DNA of 64,000 nt from Achromobacter sp. UMC46. Its GTDB lineage: Bacteria > Pseudomonadota > Gammaproteobacteria > Burkholderiales > Burkholderiaceae_B. The notes under the pieces are model-generated. The model was not told where the DNA came from and made no database searches. It saw nothing but the letters and a program-made list of their open reading frames with translations. A program made the translations under genes and the position numbers. Shown here piece after piece: positions 8,119 through 17,200 of this stretch. Each line of letters begins with the position of its first letter. Position 1 is the first letter of the stretch. Where the stretch lies: positions 124,001 to 188,000 of the forward strand of contig NZ_LZZS01000016.1 in NCBI RefSeq assembly GCF_014170335.1, written 5' to 3'.

Positions 8119-9033
8119 GAGAAGTTCGACCTGAACCTGCTTGCCGTTTTCGACAGCCTGCTGCGTGAACGTAGCGTGACACGCGCGGGTGAACAGCTGG
8201 GTTTGTCGCAAAGCGCGATGAGCCATGCGGTTAACCGGCTGCGGTCGTTTTTCGATGACCCCTTGTTCGTGAAGACGGGGCAGGGCATGCAGCCCACGCC
8301 AAAATCGGAAAGCCTGGCGCCAACGGTGCTGGACCTGATGGCGACGATACGCGCGCAGGTGCTGTCCCAGGCCCAGTTCGATCCTGCCGTGGCCAGGCGC
8401 GCGTTCACGCTGTGCATGACTGACATGGGCGAACTCGTGTTCTTGCCGCCGCTGATCAAGCGATTGCGCAAGCTGGCGCCACACTGCACGTTGCGGTCGC
8501 GGCAAGTGCCGGTTCCGCAGGTCGAACCCTTGCTGGCGTCAGGCGAAGTGGACCTTGTGCTGGGCTCGCTGCGGGCCGCGCCGTCCGGCTTGTTCCAGCA
8601 GCAGCTTTTCATGCATAAGTTCGTCACGCTGGTCAGCGTGAAGAACGCGGAGGTGGGCGACACGATGACGCTCGAGCAGTTCCAACGCATGCCGCAGATC
8701 GTGGTGACGTTGGCGGGGCGGTCGTCCGAGGCTTATGACAGCGCGATCGAAGAGCAGGGGATCACACGCAACATCTTCCTGTCGACGCCGCATTTCCTGG
8801 TCGTGCCGCTGCTGATCGACCAGCACCCGGACCTGATTGCGACCGTGCCCCAGGAATTGGGTAATGTGTTCGCCGGCTACGGGTCCGTCCGGGTGCTTGA
8901 ACCGCCCATGCCCTTGCCGTCATTCGCATTGCGCCAGCACTGGCATCCGCGCTTTCATCAAGACCCCGCCATCGTCTGGCTGCGGGAGCTCGTGAAAGAG
9001 ACCTTCGACGCGTATCCGTTGATACCGGACTAG
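8110..9033 (+). CDS. LysR-family regulator (NodD/NahR-like N-terminus)
   Basis: About 307 residues. It begins MHNEKFDLNLLAVFDSLLRE, the N-terminus typical of the NodD/NahR/LinR branch of LysR proteins, with the helix-turn-helix in SVTRAGEQLGLSQSAMSHAV. Members of this branch often sense aromatic compounds, which fits control of the divergent oxygenase operon. GGAA 9 bases upstream supports the ATG at 8110 over the one at 8101 or the much longer open frame that starts inside the neighbouring gene. Confidence 0.87.
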   Translation: MHNEKFDLNLLAVFDSLLRERSVTRAGEQLGLSQSAMSHAVNRLRSFFDDPLFVKTGQGMQPTPKSESLAPTVLDLMATIRAQVLSQAQFDPAVARRAFTLCMTDMGELVFLPPLIKRLRKLAPHCTLRSRQVPVPQVEPLLASGEVDLVLGSLRAAPSGLFQQQLFMHKFVTLVSVKNAEVGDTMTLEQFQRMPQIVVTLAGRSSEAYDSAIEEQGITRNIFLSTPHFLVVPLLIDQHPDLIATVPQELGNVFAGYGSVRVLEPPMPLPSFALRQHWHPRFHQDPAIVWLRELVKETFDAYPLIPD

Positions 9034-9065
9034 CCGGTTTTGACCATGACCCCGCTTCCCGGCGG

Positions 9066-10457
9066 TCAGCTGGCCACCGTTTTCCGCTTGGTCCGAGGCT
9101 GATCGCAGCGCTGCCGGTACTTCTGCACCGCCGGGGAATCCGCCGCCTGGAAATACGGGTGCGGGTACTGCGCTTCGCGCATCGCGTCGTGCAGGCGCCG
9201 GCCCCAGACGCACTGCGCCCGGGCTTCGTCCCATAGCCGCCCGGCATGTTCCGGCTGGCCGTGCCGCCATAGCGTCAGCCCGTAATCGGCCACGATCTCT
9301 TCGTTCCGCGGAATGCCGCGGTACGACTCGCGCATCAGGCGCAGGCCTTCATCGGTGTCGCCCCGCAGCGCCAGGATCCAGCCCAGCGTGCCCTGGTTGT
9401 ACGGATTGGGGCCGGCGCGGCGGATGGACTCGCGCACTTGCGCTTCGGCCTGTGGCAGATAGTCTTGGAAGTCCGCCAGGTAGTAGGCGATTTCGTTGGC
9501 AAGGTCAGGGTCGTCTGCCCGCGGTGCCCGTCCGCGTTTGACCTGGCGGTATTGCAGCGCCAGGGCATCAGCCAGGGCAAGGTCGGGCATGGCCAGCAGG
9601 CGTTCCAGGTTCAGGCGGTCTTCCAGCAGGGCCTTGTCTGGACGCTTGAGCGATTCCGGAAAGCGCCACTGGCGTGCGCGCTGCACCCAGTGGCGGGCTT
9701 GCTCTTCGTGGCCGGCCATCAGCAGCAGGTGGGCCAGGTCCAGCTGTTGCCGCGGCGTATCGGCGCAGCGCATGGCGGCGATCAATTGTTCCGCGCCCGC
9801 TTCGTCGTCCTGGGCGAACTTGCGGTTGACGGCATCCAGCTCGCCGAAGCAGATGCGGTTATCGGTGGTCCGCGATTCGATGGACAGGGAAATCGCGGCG
9901 GCCGGCATGTCGTGGCTGAAGTAGGCCGTGCCGCCCTGGCGGGTCGTGTAGCCCAGGTCGACCCATTGCTCGCCCCAGCGTTGGCGCATCGTCAGGATGT
10001 ATGGCCACGCGGGCAACGGTTCATTGTCGCCGCTTGCGCTCAGCTGGAAGAAATGGCCCCACGGGCCGTCGCCGATGCGGCGGATCAGCGTGAAATCGCT
10101 GGCGGCGTGCGGTTGCGCGGTCCAGATCCAGGCAGTGCGGCCCTGCGCGTCGGTGACGCCGTGCAAGATGCCGTCGCCGCTGGGCGTGCCGTGGATCTTT
10201 TCGCCCTTGGCGGTCAGGAACAGGCGGTACGGGGTGTTGGCGGCGGGCTTGAACGTGTCGCCGTCGTACACGCCGAACGTCAGGCTGCGGCCGTGGCTGC
10301 CTTCGCCGTATTCGGGCATGCCGGCCGGGGGCGACGCCGTGCGGGCAGAGGATTTGACGGGGGCGGGCGTGTCGGCGGCTAGCGCGGCGGGCGGCATCAG
10401 CCATAGCGCGGCGGCGAGTACTAGCGCGGTGATCGGGGTGTGCTGCAAGGACGTCAT
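9066..10457 (-). CDS. Periplasmic helical-repeat (TPR-like) protein of the PAAR operon
   Basis: 463 residues. A signal peptide (about 1-28, ending AALA) is followed by a beta-rich part (about 45-200), then a long alpha-helical part (about 205-440) with TPR-like pairs, for example LANEIAYYLADFQDYLPQAE and NQGTLGWILALRGDTDEGLR. It is the last of three minus-strand genes after a PDG-repeat gene and a PAAR gene, so it is probably linked to type VI secretion. A periplasmic protein next to PAAR could be an immunity protein or a structural accessory. I do not recognise the family. Confidence 0.7.
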   Translation of the reverse strand: MTSLQHTPITALVLAAALWLMPPAALAADTPAPVKSSARTASPPAGMPEYGEGSHGRSLTFGVYDGDTFKPAANTPYRLFLTAKGEKIHGTPSGDGILHGVTDAQGRTAWIWTAQPHAASDFTLIRRIGDGPWGHFFQLSASGDNEPLPAWPYILTMRQRWGEQWVDLGYTTRQGGTAYFSHDMPAAAISLSIESRTTDNRICFGELDAVNRKFAQDDEAGAEQLIAAMRCADTPRQQLDLAHLLLMAGHEEQARHWVQRARQWRFPESLKRPDKALLEDRLNLERLLAMPDLALADALALQYRQVKRGRAPRADDPDLANEIAYYLADFQDYLPQAEAQVRESIRRAGPNPYNQGTLGWILALRGDTDEGLRLMRESYRGIPRNEEIVADYGLTLWRHGQPEHAGRLWDEARAQCVWGRRLHDAMREAQYPHPYFQAADSPAVQKYRQRCDQPRTKRKTVAS

Positions 10458-10599
10458 AGGGACTGCATGGGATGCCGCAGGGTTGGCGTGGCCGGATTGT
10501 GCACGACAACGCAGGCCACGGCGAATCCGGGCGCGCGGCAGGGCGGGTGGCCCCCCGGGGCAATCGTGTCAGATCGGGTCAGGGCAGGCGCGCGGGCGC

Positions 10600-10872
10600 C
10601 TAGCCGCCGTGTTCCAGCCGGTAGAACTGCTGGCTGGCGATCAGCGTGGCGCCGCAAGACGTCTTCATGCCCTCCAGGGCGGTGCGCCGGTCGGAACTGA
10701 CGCCTGGCGTGCCTTCCACGATGACGTGCTGGCCGCCGCATTTCGGGCAGGTGACGCGGTCGCCCAGCCGCGCCATGGCCTGGCCGAAGATCATCACATT
10801 GTCGTCGCCGGTGACGACCACCCCGCCATGCGAGGTGCGGTCGCCCTTGCGTATCACGGATCGCTCTGCCAT
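10600..10872 (-). CDS. PAAR-domain T6SS spike tip protein
   Basis: 90 residues, the size of a single PAAR domain with no toxin extension. It has the typical layout RKGDRTSHGGVVVTG near the N-terminus, VTCPKCGGQHVIVEG in the middle and DRRTALEGMKTSCGATLI at the end, with conserved His and Cys residues that bind zinc at the tip. PAAR proteins cap the VgrG trimer and sharpen the T6SS spike. It lies 36 bases after the PDG-repeat gene and before the periplasmic repeat protein gene. Confidence 0.93.
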   Translation of the reverse strand: MAERSVIRKGDRTSHGGVVVTGDDNVMIFGQAMARLGDRVTCPKCGGQHVIVEGTPGVSSDRRTALEGMKTSCGATLIASQQFYRLEHGG

Positions 10873-10908
10873 GGCTGTGTGGGGCTCCGGAGTGTTGGTA
10901 AAGAGTGC

Positions 10909-11160
10909 TTACAGGTACGTGCCGTCCGGCGCCATCCTGGGGGTGCCGATCACGAAGGTGCCGTCGGGCGCCATGCGGACGGGACCGTCGCCGCCCAGGT
11001 AACGGCCGTTGGGCGCGCGCTGCGGTTTGCCGGCCACATAGGTGCCGTCGGGGGCGCGCGTGATAGGGCCGCCGTCGCCGACATAGGTGCCGTCGGGGCA
11101 GCGGCGCGGCGTGCCGTTGATGAAGCGACCGTCAGGCATCTGGTGGAAGGATTTTTTCAT
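10909..11160 (-). CDS. PDG tandem-repeat protein upstream of PAAR
   Basis: 83 residues made almost wholly of six PDG/PNG motifs at residues 9, 22, 37, 50, 65 and 78. Spacing alternates strictly 13, 15, 13, 15, 13, so the true unit is about 28 residues: a short PDGxYxxGxPxxA half and a longer PDGxYxGDGPxxxA half. There is no signal peptide or membrane segment. The ATG at 11160 is chosen because AAGGAA precedes it by 5 bases; a longer open frame upstream has no repeats. It is the first gene of the PAAR operon and divergent from tssA. A beta-solenoid or spike-associated fold is possible; the function is unknown to me. Confidence 0.75.
   Translation of the reverse strand: MKKSFHQMPDGRFINGTPRRCPDGTYVGDGGPITRAPDGTYVAGKPQRAPNGRYLGGDGPVRMAPDGTFVIGTPRMAPDGTYL
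10912..11136 (-). repeat. Coding tandem repeat, about 84-base units
   Basis: The region encodes the PDG repeats as two full 28-residue units (residues 9-36 and 37-64) and a partial third (65-83). The DNA keeps recognisable similarity between units (for example repeated gtgccgtc(g/a)gg on the plus strand), but codons have drifted, so duplication is not recent. Confidence 0.6.
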
Positions 11161-11335
11161 CGCGGTTCCTTGCTTGCGGGAACACGAATGATATCCACGG
11201 TCCGTGATGCGCTTTGTAATAGGACGTGTCATCTTCGAACGTAAGCGGGTTACAGATATGGGATGATCGGGCCTCTTTCGGGCGGTCTCACCCGCAAGCC
11301 GGGCGGCCGCGATCCTGCCATTCAACAAGACCAAT
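11161..11335. promoter_or_regulatory. Divergent promoter region between PAAR operon and tssA
   Basis: 175 bases between two divergent starts, with A+T-rich patches near 11180-11260. Both the PAAR operon and tssA must be transcribed from here. I see no unambiguous -10/-35 pair. Confidence 0.4.
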
Positions 11336-12466
11336 ATGAGCGATATCGACACATTGCTGGAGCCCATCCCGGGCGATGCGCCTTGTGGCGCCGACATGGT
11401 GTTCTCGGCCGAATTCGACGTCATCCGCGAAGCCCGTCGCCAGGACGATCCGCATCTGGATCAAGGCGATTGGATCATCGACATCAAAGAGGCCGACTGG
11501 CCGCAGGTGATCCGCGTTTGCACCGAGGTGCTGCGCGACCGCAGCAAGGATGTGCGCGTGGCGGCCTGGCTGGCCGAGGCCTGGGCCAAGACGCGCGGCT
11601 TTGCGGGCTTGCGTGACGGCTACCTGCTGCTGGACGGCCTGTGCCGCCGCTATTGGGACGGTCTGCATCCCGTGCCGGAAGACGGCGACGTGCAGCAACG
11701 CGTGGGCAATCTGGCCTGGCTGCTGTCGCGCTCGCAGCAACTGATCCGCGAATTGCCGCTGACGCAATCGGAAGGCGGCCGGTTTGGCGCGGCGATATGG
11801 GAAAGCGCGGCGCAATTGGCCAACGCGGTCAAGCGCACGCCGCAGCATGCGGCGGACCTGACGCGCGGCAAGGTCACGATGGACCAGTTCGACGCCGCGC
11901 GCCGCGATACGCCGCCGGCCTTCTACTCCGAACTGGAAGCCAATCTGCAAAGCTGCTTTGCCGCGGTCGACGTGCTGGAACGGACGCTGGCCGAACATCT
12001 GGGCGACGAGGGGCCGGCGTTTTCGCCGGTGCGCGATGCGTTGAAGGACGTGACCGCGCTGGTGCACCGCTTTGCCCGCGAAGCCGGGTTGCTGGTGCGT
12101 GCCGACCTGGCGCCGTCCGCGCCCGCTGCGCCTGCGCCTGGGGGGCCGCCCGCCGCCACTCGACTGGAGCCTTCCTTGTCCGCCGCCGAAACGCCGATCA
12201 CCTCCGCTGCCTCCATCGCTTCCGTCGCAACCGCCCGCGGTCCGCTGCAAACGCGCGACCAGGCGCTGGCGCAGTTGCGTGAAGTGGCCGAGTTCTTCCG
12301 CCGTACCGAGCCCCACAGCCCGGTGGCCTATCTGGCCGACAAGGCCGCCAGCTGGGGCGAGATGTCACTGCACCTGTGGCTGCGCACCGTCGTCAAGAAC
12401 GGCGAGGCGCTGTCGGGGCTGGAAGAGCTTCTGGGCGTGCCGAAGCCGCCCGACCACAACGGCTAA
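11336..12466 (+). CDS. tssA: T6SS cap/assembly protein TssA
   Basis: 376 residues. The N-terminal ImpA domain (about 1-150) starts DIDTLLEPIPGDAPCGADM and includes VAAWLAEAWAKTRGFAGLRDG, both typical of TssA. A Pro/Ala-rich linker (about 255-300) leads to a short C-terminal helical domain (about 305-365). TssA binds the baseplate and coordinates tail tube and sheath polymerisation in the cytoplasm. It stands alone on the plus strand between the PAAR operon and the tssM group. Confidence 0.92.
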   Translation: MSDIDTLLEPIPGDAPCGADMVFSAEFDVIREARRQDDPHLDQGDWIIDIKEADWPQVIRVCTEVLRDRSKDVRVAAWLAEAWAKTRGFAGLRDGYLLLDGLCRRYWDGLHPVPEDGDVQQRVGNLAWLLSRSQQLIRELPLTQSEGGRFGAAIWESAAQLANAVKRTPQHAADLTRGKVTMDQFDAARRDTPPAFYSELEANLQSCFAAVDVLERTLAEHLGDEGPAFSPVRDALKDVTALVHRFAREAGLLVRADLAPSAPAAPAPGGPPAATRLEPSLSAAETPITSAASIASVATARGPLQTRDQALAQLREVAEFFRRTEPHSPVAYLADKAASWGEMSLHLWLRTVVKNGEALSGLEELLGVPKPPDHNG

Positions 12467-12474
12467 GGGCGGCC

Positions 12475-12502
12475 GCGGCCCCGCCCAGGCGGGCGGGGCC
12501 GC
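12475..12502. terminator. Strong GC hairpin between converging tssA and ompA-like genes
   Basis: GCGGCCCCGCCC and GGGCGGGGCCGC pair perfectly (12 base pairs) around the 4-base loop AGGC. It lies in the 42-base gap between two converging stop codons and could end transcription from both sides. There is no U-run, so its efficiency as an intrinsic terminator is uncertain. Confidence 0.5.
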
Positions 12503-12508
12503 CGGGCG

Positions 12509-13303
12509 CTAGCGGCTGGCCCGGAATTCGATGCGGCGGTTCTTGGCGCGGCCTTCGGCCGTGGCGTTCGTCGCCACCGGCTGGTCGGGCCCAGCGCCCA
12601 GCGTTTCGAATCGCGCGGGCGGCAGGCCCTTGTCCACCAGATAGGCCCTGACCGCGTCCGCGCGTGCCTGGCTCAGCGCCAGGTTGGTGCTGCGGCTGCC
12701 GGAACTGTCGGTGTGCCCGATGATCTGCACTTTTTCGCTATGCAGCTTGGGCACCACGTCGGCCACCAGGTCCAGCAATTCGCGCCCGCGCGCGGTCAGC
12801 GTGGTGCTGCCGGTTTCGAATTCCACGACGCGGTTGGTCAGCACCTTGTCCAGCAGGCCCTGTTCGTCCTTGCTGGCGGACACGCGCAACCCGTTGACGA
12901 TCTTGTACGTGGGGTTCAGCGACGTCGCGAAGGTGCTGGCGATCTGCTGGCGGGACGCTTCGTTCTGGACTTCGCCGCGCAGGCGGATCTGCGTGCCGTC
13001 GATTTCCAGCTGGCCGCGGTTGATCTGCTTCAGGGGCGGGCCGATCAGCTTGCCCACGTGCTCGGACCAGTTGGGCGGCGCGACGACGCCGCCCACGTCG
13101 ATCTGGTCGATCACATTGCCCACGCCATAGACCTGCTGCAGCCGCGCCAGCACGTCGGCCTTGGTGGCTTCGTCGGGCACGGAACCGCTGGCGACCACCT
13201 GGCCGGGCTGCGGGACGACGTTGGCGGGGACGACCGTCGCGCCGTCCTGGGCCGCTGCGGCGCACGAGAACAGCGCCGCCATGATCAGGAGAGAGACGCG
13301 CAT
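12509..13303 (-). CDS. OmpA-family peptidoglycan-binding protein of the T6SS
   Basis: 264 residues. A signal peptide (about 1-18) is followed by a middle part (about 45-145) that looks like BON-type repeats (for example RLQQVYGVGNVIDQIDVGG, then LEIDGTQIRLRGEVQNEASR), then the OmpA C-terminal domain (about 150-262) with IIGHTDSSGSRSTNLALSQA and the closing KNRRIEF. The domain binds diaminopimelate in peptidoglycan. It sits 2 bases after tagF in the tssM operon. TssL in this cluster has no peptidoglycan-binding extension, so this protein may anchor the membrane complex to the wall, as TagL-type proteins do elsewhere. Confidence 0.88.
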   Translation of the reverse strand: MRVSLLIMAALFSCAAAAQDGATVVPANVVPQPGQVVASGSVPDEATKADVLARLQQVYGVGNVIDQIDVGGVVAPPNWSEHVGKLIGPPLKQINRGQLEIDGTQIRLRGEVQNEASRQQIASTFATSLNPTYKIVNGLRVSASKDEQGLLDKVLTNRVVEFETGSTTLTARGRELLDLVADVVPKLHSEKVQIIGHTDSSGSRSTNLALSQARADAVRAYLVDKGLPPARFETLGAGPDQPVATNATAEGRAKNRRIEFRASR

Positions 13304-13305
13304 GG

Positions 13306-14289
13306 TCAGGCTCCGGTGAAGACTTCGCGGAAGGTGTCCAGCGCCATGCGCAGGGACAGCCGCGGTTGATCCAGATAGCTGGAAAGCTTGGCCAGCCCGT
13401 GGCTGGCCGATACGTGGTTGCGCACCCAGGGCGCGTCTTCCAGCACGATGTGCTGTTCGGCGAACGCCTGGGGGGTGGACAAGAGGCTGGCCAGCGTCTG
13501 CGGCGACGCGCCCCGGAAACCGGCTACCAGGCGGTGCTTGCCGGCGATGCGGCCGATGAAGATGGTGATCTCGAAATCCGCCCGCGACAGGAACGGCGCG
13601 ATCAGCGTCATCCAGTACGCGGCCACGAGGTTCATGTAGAGCGGATCGTCCGGCAGCGGCAGCGCCAGCCCTTTGTCCAGCTGCGAAGAGCCGCTGGACA
13701 TGACGGGCTCCAGCAAGATGCCCAGCGCCAGGATGATGTCGTGCACGCTGGCGGCATGGCCGTTGCCGCGAAGCATGGCTTCCAGCCGCTCGACCGTCTG
13801 CAGGTCCACGAAGGCGTCGAAGCCGTCGTCGGCGGCCGTGCGGATTTCGCCTTCCAGTTCGTTCAGCTGTTGCAAGGCCGCGCTGGGATCCGCGTCGGTC
13901 ATCAGCATGCCGGCCGCGCCGCTCATGCGGTTCCACATCCGGCTGAAGGCGATGGGACTGCGGGCGATGAACTCCAGCGGCCGCTGCACCTCGACGGACG
14001 TTGCCGACAGGAACGGGAAGCGCCGCCCCGACTGGTCCTGGCTGGGTTGCAGATGGCCCGCGATGGCCAGCTTGCCGCGCGACCCCAGGATGGCGAAGGG
14101 CGTAGGCTCGGTATCGTCGTAAAGCGCCTTCCAGTGGGGTTCCTGCGCCAGGATCTCCATGGTGTTGGCGACCCACGCGTCCAGCGTGGCCATCAACTGG
14201 GGGTGCGACGTGTTCTTCACGAAATCGCCGCGGGTGGGGATCTTGCCGAAATAGGCCGTTCGGAACAGAGGGGACTGCACGTTGCTCAT
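13306..14289 (-). CDS. tagF: T6SS accessory protein TagF (ImpM family)
   Basis: 327 residues starting MSNVQSPLFRTAYFGKIPTR, with the conserved Y-F-G-K-I-P-x-R-G-D-F (13-23) of the TagF/ImpM family. In Pseudomonas aeruginosa TagF is a post-translational repressor of T6SS assembly. Its ATG overlaps the tssM stop (ATGA, 14286-14289). The kinase-phosphatase partners (PpkA, PppA) and Fha are not found in this window. Confidence 0.9.
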   Translation of the reverse strand: MSNVQSPLFRTAYFGKIPTRGDFVKNTSHPQLMATLDAWVANTMEILAQEPHWKALYDDTEPTPFAILGSRGKLAIAGHLQPSQDQSGRRFPFLSATSVEVQRPLEFIARSPIAFSRMWNRMSGAAGMLMTDADPSAALQQLNELEGEIRTAADDGFDAFVDLQTVERLEAMLRGNGHAASVHDIILALGILLEPVMSSGSSQLDKGLALPLPDDPLYMNLVAAYWMTLIAPFLSRADFEITIFIGRIAGKHRLVAGFRGASPQTLASLLSTPQAFAEQHIVLEDAPWVRNHVSASHGLAKLSSYLDQPRLSLRMALDTFREVFTGA

Positions 14290-17200
14290 TGCGGCGCTCC
14301 GGGTCGCGGCTGGGCGGAGGGTTCGGGGGATGTGCCCACGACGGACGAGGGCAGTCGCAAGTTGCGCAAGCCCTGGCTGCCGGGCTCGCTGCCGCCGGCG
14401 CCGGGCGCCTGGGCGTTGCTGATGATGCGCAGCTTGACGGGCACGGTCACGTTGGACTTGCCCCAGCTCATGTTGAAGCTGCCGTCCGGGTTGGACGTGC
14501 GCTGGGCGGTGGAGATCAGGCGCTCCAGGCCGAAGCGGCCCGGCTCGTTGACGATTTCGACCACGCTGCCGTCGAAGGTCGTGGCGGTGATGCGGGCGCC
14601 GGGCGCGCCTTGCGCGTTGGGCCAGACGAAATTGACCCACTGCGGCGGCGTGTTGCGGTAGCGCAGTTGCTGGCCGTCGATCTCGATGGTGTATTCGGTG
14701 ACGCCGCCCGCCGGCTTGGGCTGGATCTGGAACAGCGTCTGCGGCTGGCTAGCCGCGCCGCCGCCCGCCGCACCGCCGGACAGGGGTGCGACCCATTGCG
14801 CGAAATTGGCCGTGAAGGTCGGCTGCAGGCTGACGCCCATGTCGCCCCAGGTGCGGGCGGTCAGGATGTCGCCGCGGCGCACGGTCAGCGGCCCCAGCGT
14901 GTCGTTGACGTACTTGGCGATGCTGCCCTGCGGCCCGAAGACCTGGCCGATCTCATCGCTGCTGGCTTCCACGCTGGCGCGGCCAGCGAAGGGGTACTTC
15001 TCAGACAGCGTCTGGTTGAAGGGCTGGTAGACCTGCGCGTTCCAGACCTTGTTCAGTTCGGATTCGGCGGGTTGCATGGTGACCGAATACGCCTGGATCA
15101 GCGGGCGCACCAAGAGCGGGCGCAGCGTTTCGCGCTGCGTGGCGCTCATGCCGGCCAGCATCTGTTCGTCCACCAGTTTCAGCGCATCCGCCAGTTCGGA
15201 GTCCTTGCCTTCCAGCGTCTGGCGCATCAGGGTCAGCGCGCCGGGACCCGGGTCGCCCTGGTTGTTCAGCAGGTTGAAGCGCGTGCGGATCTTCGACAGC
15301 GCGCCCATGTAGTTGCCCAGCAGCGACTGGTTTTCACGCGTGACGACCAGGCGTGCCACGTCCGAGAATTCGCGGCCGATCGGGCCCATGGGCAGCGCCT
15401 CGCCATTGGCGGCGGCCGCCGCCTGCGCGGGGGGCGTCTGGCGCAGGATCACGCGCTTAAACCAGCCCACGACGCCGCTTTGCGCCTGCTGCAGCCCGGC
15501 GTTGATCAACGACGGGTTGTCCCAGGAGGTCTGCTCGTAGGTGGTGTTGATGAGCTTGGCGATGGGAGACGTCTGCGGGTCGCCCAGGCGGTTCATCGCG
15601 GCGACCGACTGGTCGAAACTGGTGAACGGCTTGATCGTTACGCCGCGCAGGAACTTCTGCCATTCCTCGGCGTATTCCATCTTGTACATCGTCGCCAGGC
15701 TCTTCTGGATCTGCTCGGGGCTGCCTTCCAGGGTCAGGTCGTCGCGGGCGTTCACGCCAAGCACCCAGTCGCTGGTCTGCACTTCCTTCTTGGCCGCTTC
15801 GCCGATGGCCGGCTGGATGTACTGCTCCCAGGCTTCACGCGTGAACGTGCCCGGGATGGCGTAGCTGCCCGCCACCACGCCGGCGTCGTTCTCGCCGACG
15901 ATGCGCGCCACCGTCATGGTCTGGAAGCGCGTCGCGGCGCGCGCTTTCAATGTGGCATAGGCGCGTTCGCGGGCCGGCATGCCTTGCATGACCGAGCGCA
16001 GGCTGCCGCGCGTTTTCTCGACCAGCGCCAGGTTGGTCTCGATCTGCGGCCAGCCGGCGTCCGGCGCGCGGCTGACGTAGAACGAGATCAGGCGTTCGGC
16101 GCTGCGGATCAGCTGGTCGCGCGGCATCGCGCCGCGATTGGTCTCCAGCCAGCCGCGCCAGAAGCGCGTGATCTGGTCGGACAGGTGCGTGGGATCCACG
16201 TGCTGATGGTTGGCCATCATCAGATAGGTCTTCAGCGCGTTGTAGGCGTCGTCCGCGTTGGTGGGGGAGGCATCCTGGAACAGGGTGTCGCCGCCCGCGT
16301 TGTGCGTGGCGCGCGCCGCCTGGGGCGCGGGCTGCGGCGTGCCGCCGGTGGCGGCCGCGGCGGCCGACGTGTCCACCTTGGCCAGGAAGTCCTCCAGGCT
16401 GGCTTTCACGGGCGTCAGCATGAACTGCCGGGCGCCGTTGTAGTACTCGGCCAGCAAGCGTTCTTTCAGCACGTCGCCCTGATACAGGCCCAGCCCCAGC
16501 GACCACGGCCGGCTGGACGAATAGCGGTCCAGCTGCTCGATGCGGTCCTGCAGGATCTCCATGGCCTCCAGGCGGCTTTGCAGGTCGGTGCGTTCGCTTT
16601 GCAGGCGGACGACCTTGTCCATGTCGGCCTGCACGTTCTGCGCCAGTTGCCGGTTGCCCAGATACGACCAGCTCCAACCGCCCAGCACCAGGCCTAGCGC
16701 CAGCACCAGGCCGAAGAAGGTCAGGTATCGCATGCGGGTCTTGGCCGGGCTGGCGTGCTGGCGCACGAGCTTCTTGTCGGCGAAGATGACGCTGGAAAAC
16801 AGGTCACGCAGGAAGAAGCCGTTGTGCGAGGACACGTTGCGCGGCTGCGCCCGCTGGGCGGGATGCAGGTCGAAGCGTTCGGCCAGCCGCTCGGTCGAGG
16901 TGCTTTGCGATACGCCTTCCTGCAACGCGCTGGTGAAGTAGAAGCCGCGGAATACGGGCTTGTACTGGAACGGATTGGTTTCGAACAACGTGGACAGGAA
17001 GGTACGCAAGGCAGGCTTGATGCCGGCGAATTCCAACGGGAAGGTCAGCAGCCCGGGCGGCAGCTCGCGGTTGTTCCGCAGCGAGATCTGGGCGGTGCCC
17101 ATCTCTTTCAGGCCTTCGTACAGTTCGTCGAAACGCTCATCGAACAGCGCCAGCACATCGCGGTTTTCTTCCGCGCCGTAGGGCAGGGTGGCGCCCCAGA

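Noticed and set aside
14289-16697. Open frame of 802 codons opposite tssM
   Set aside because: Antisense to TssM; no recognisable protein features.
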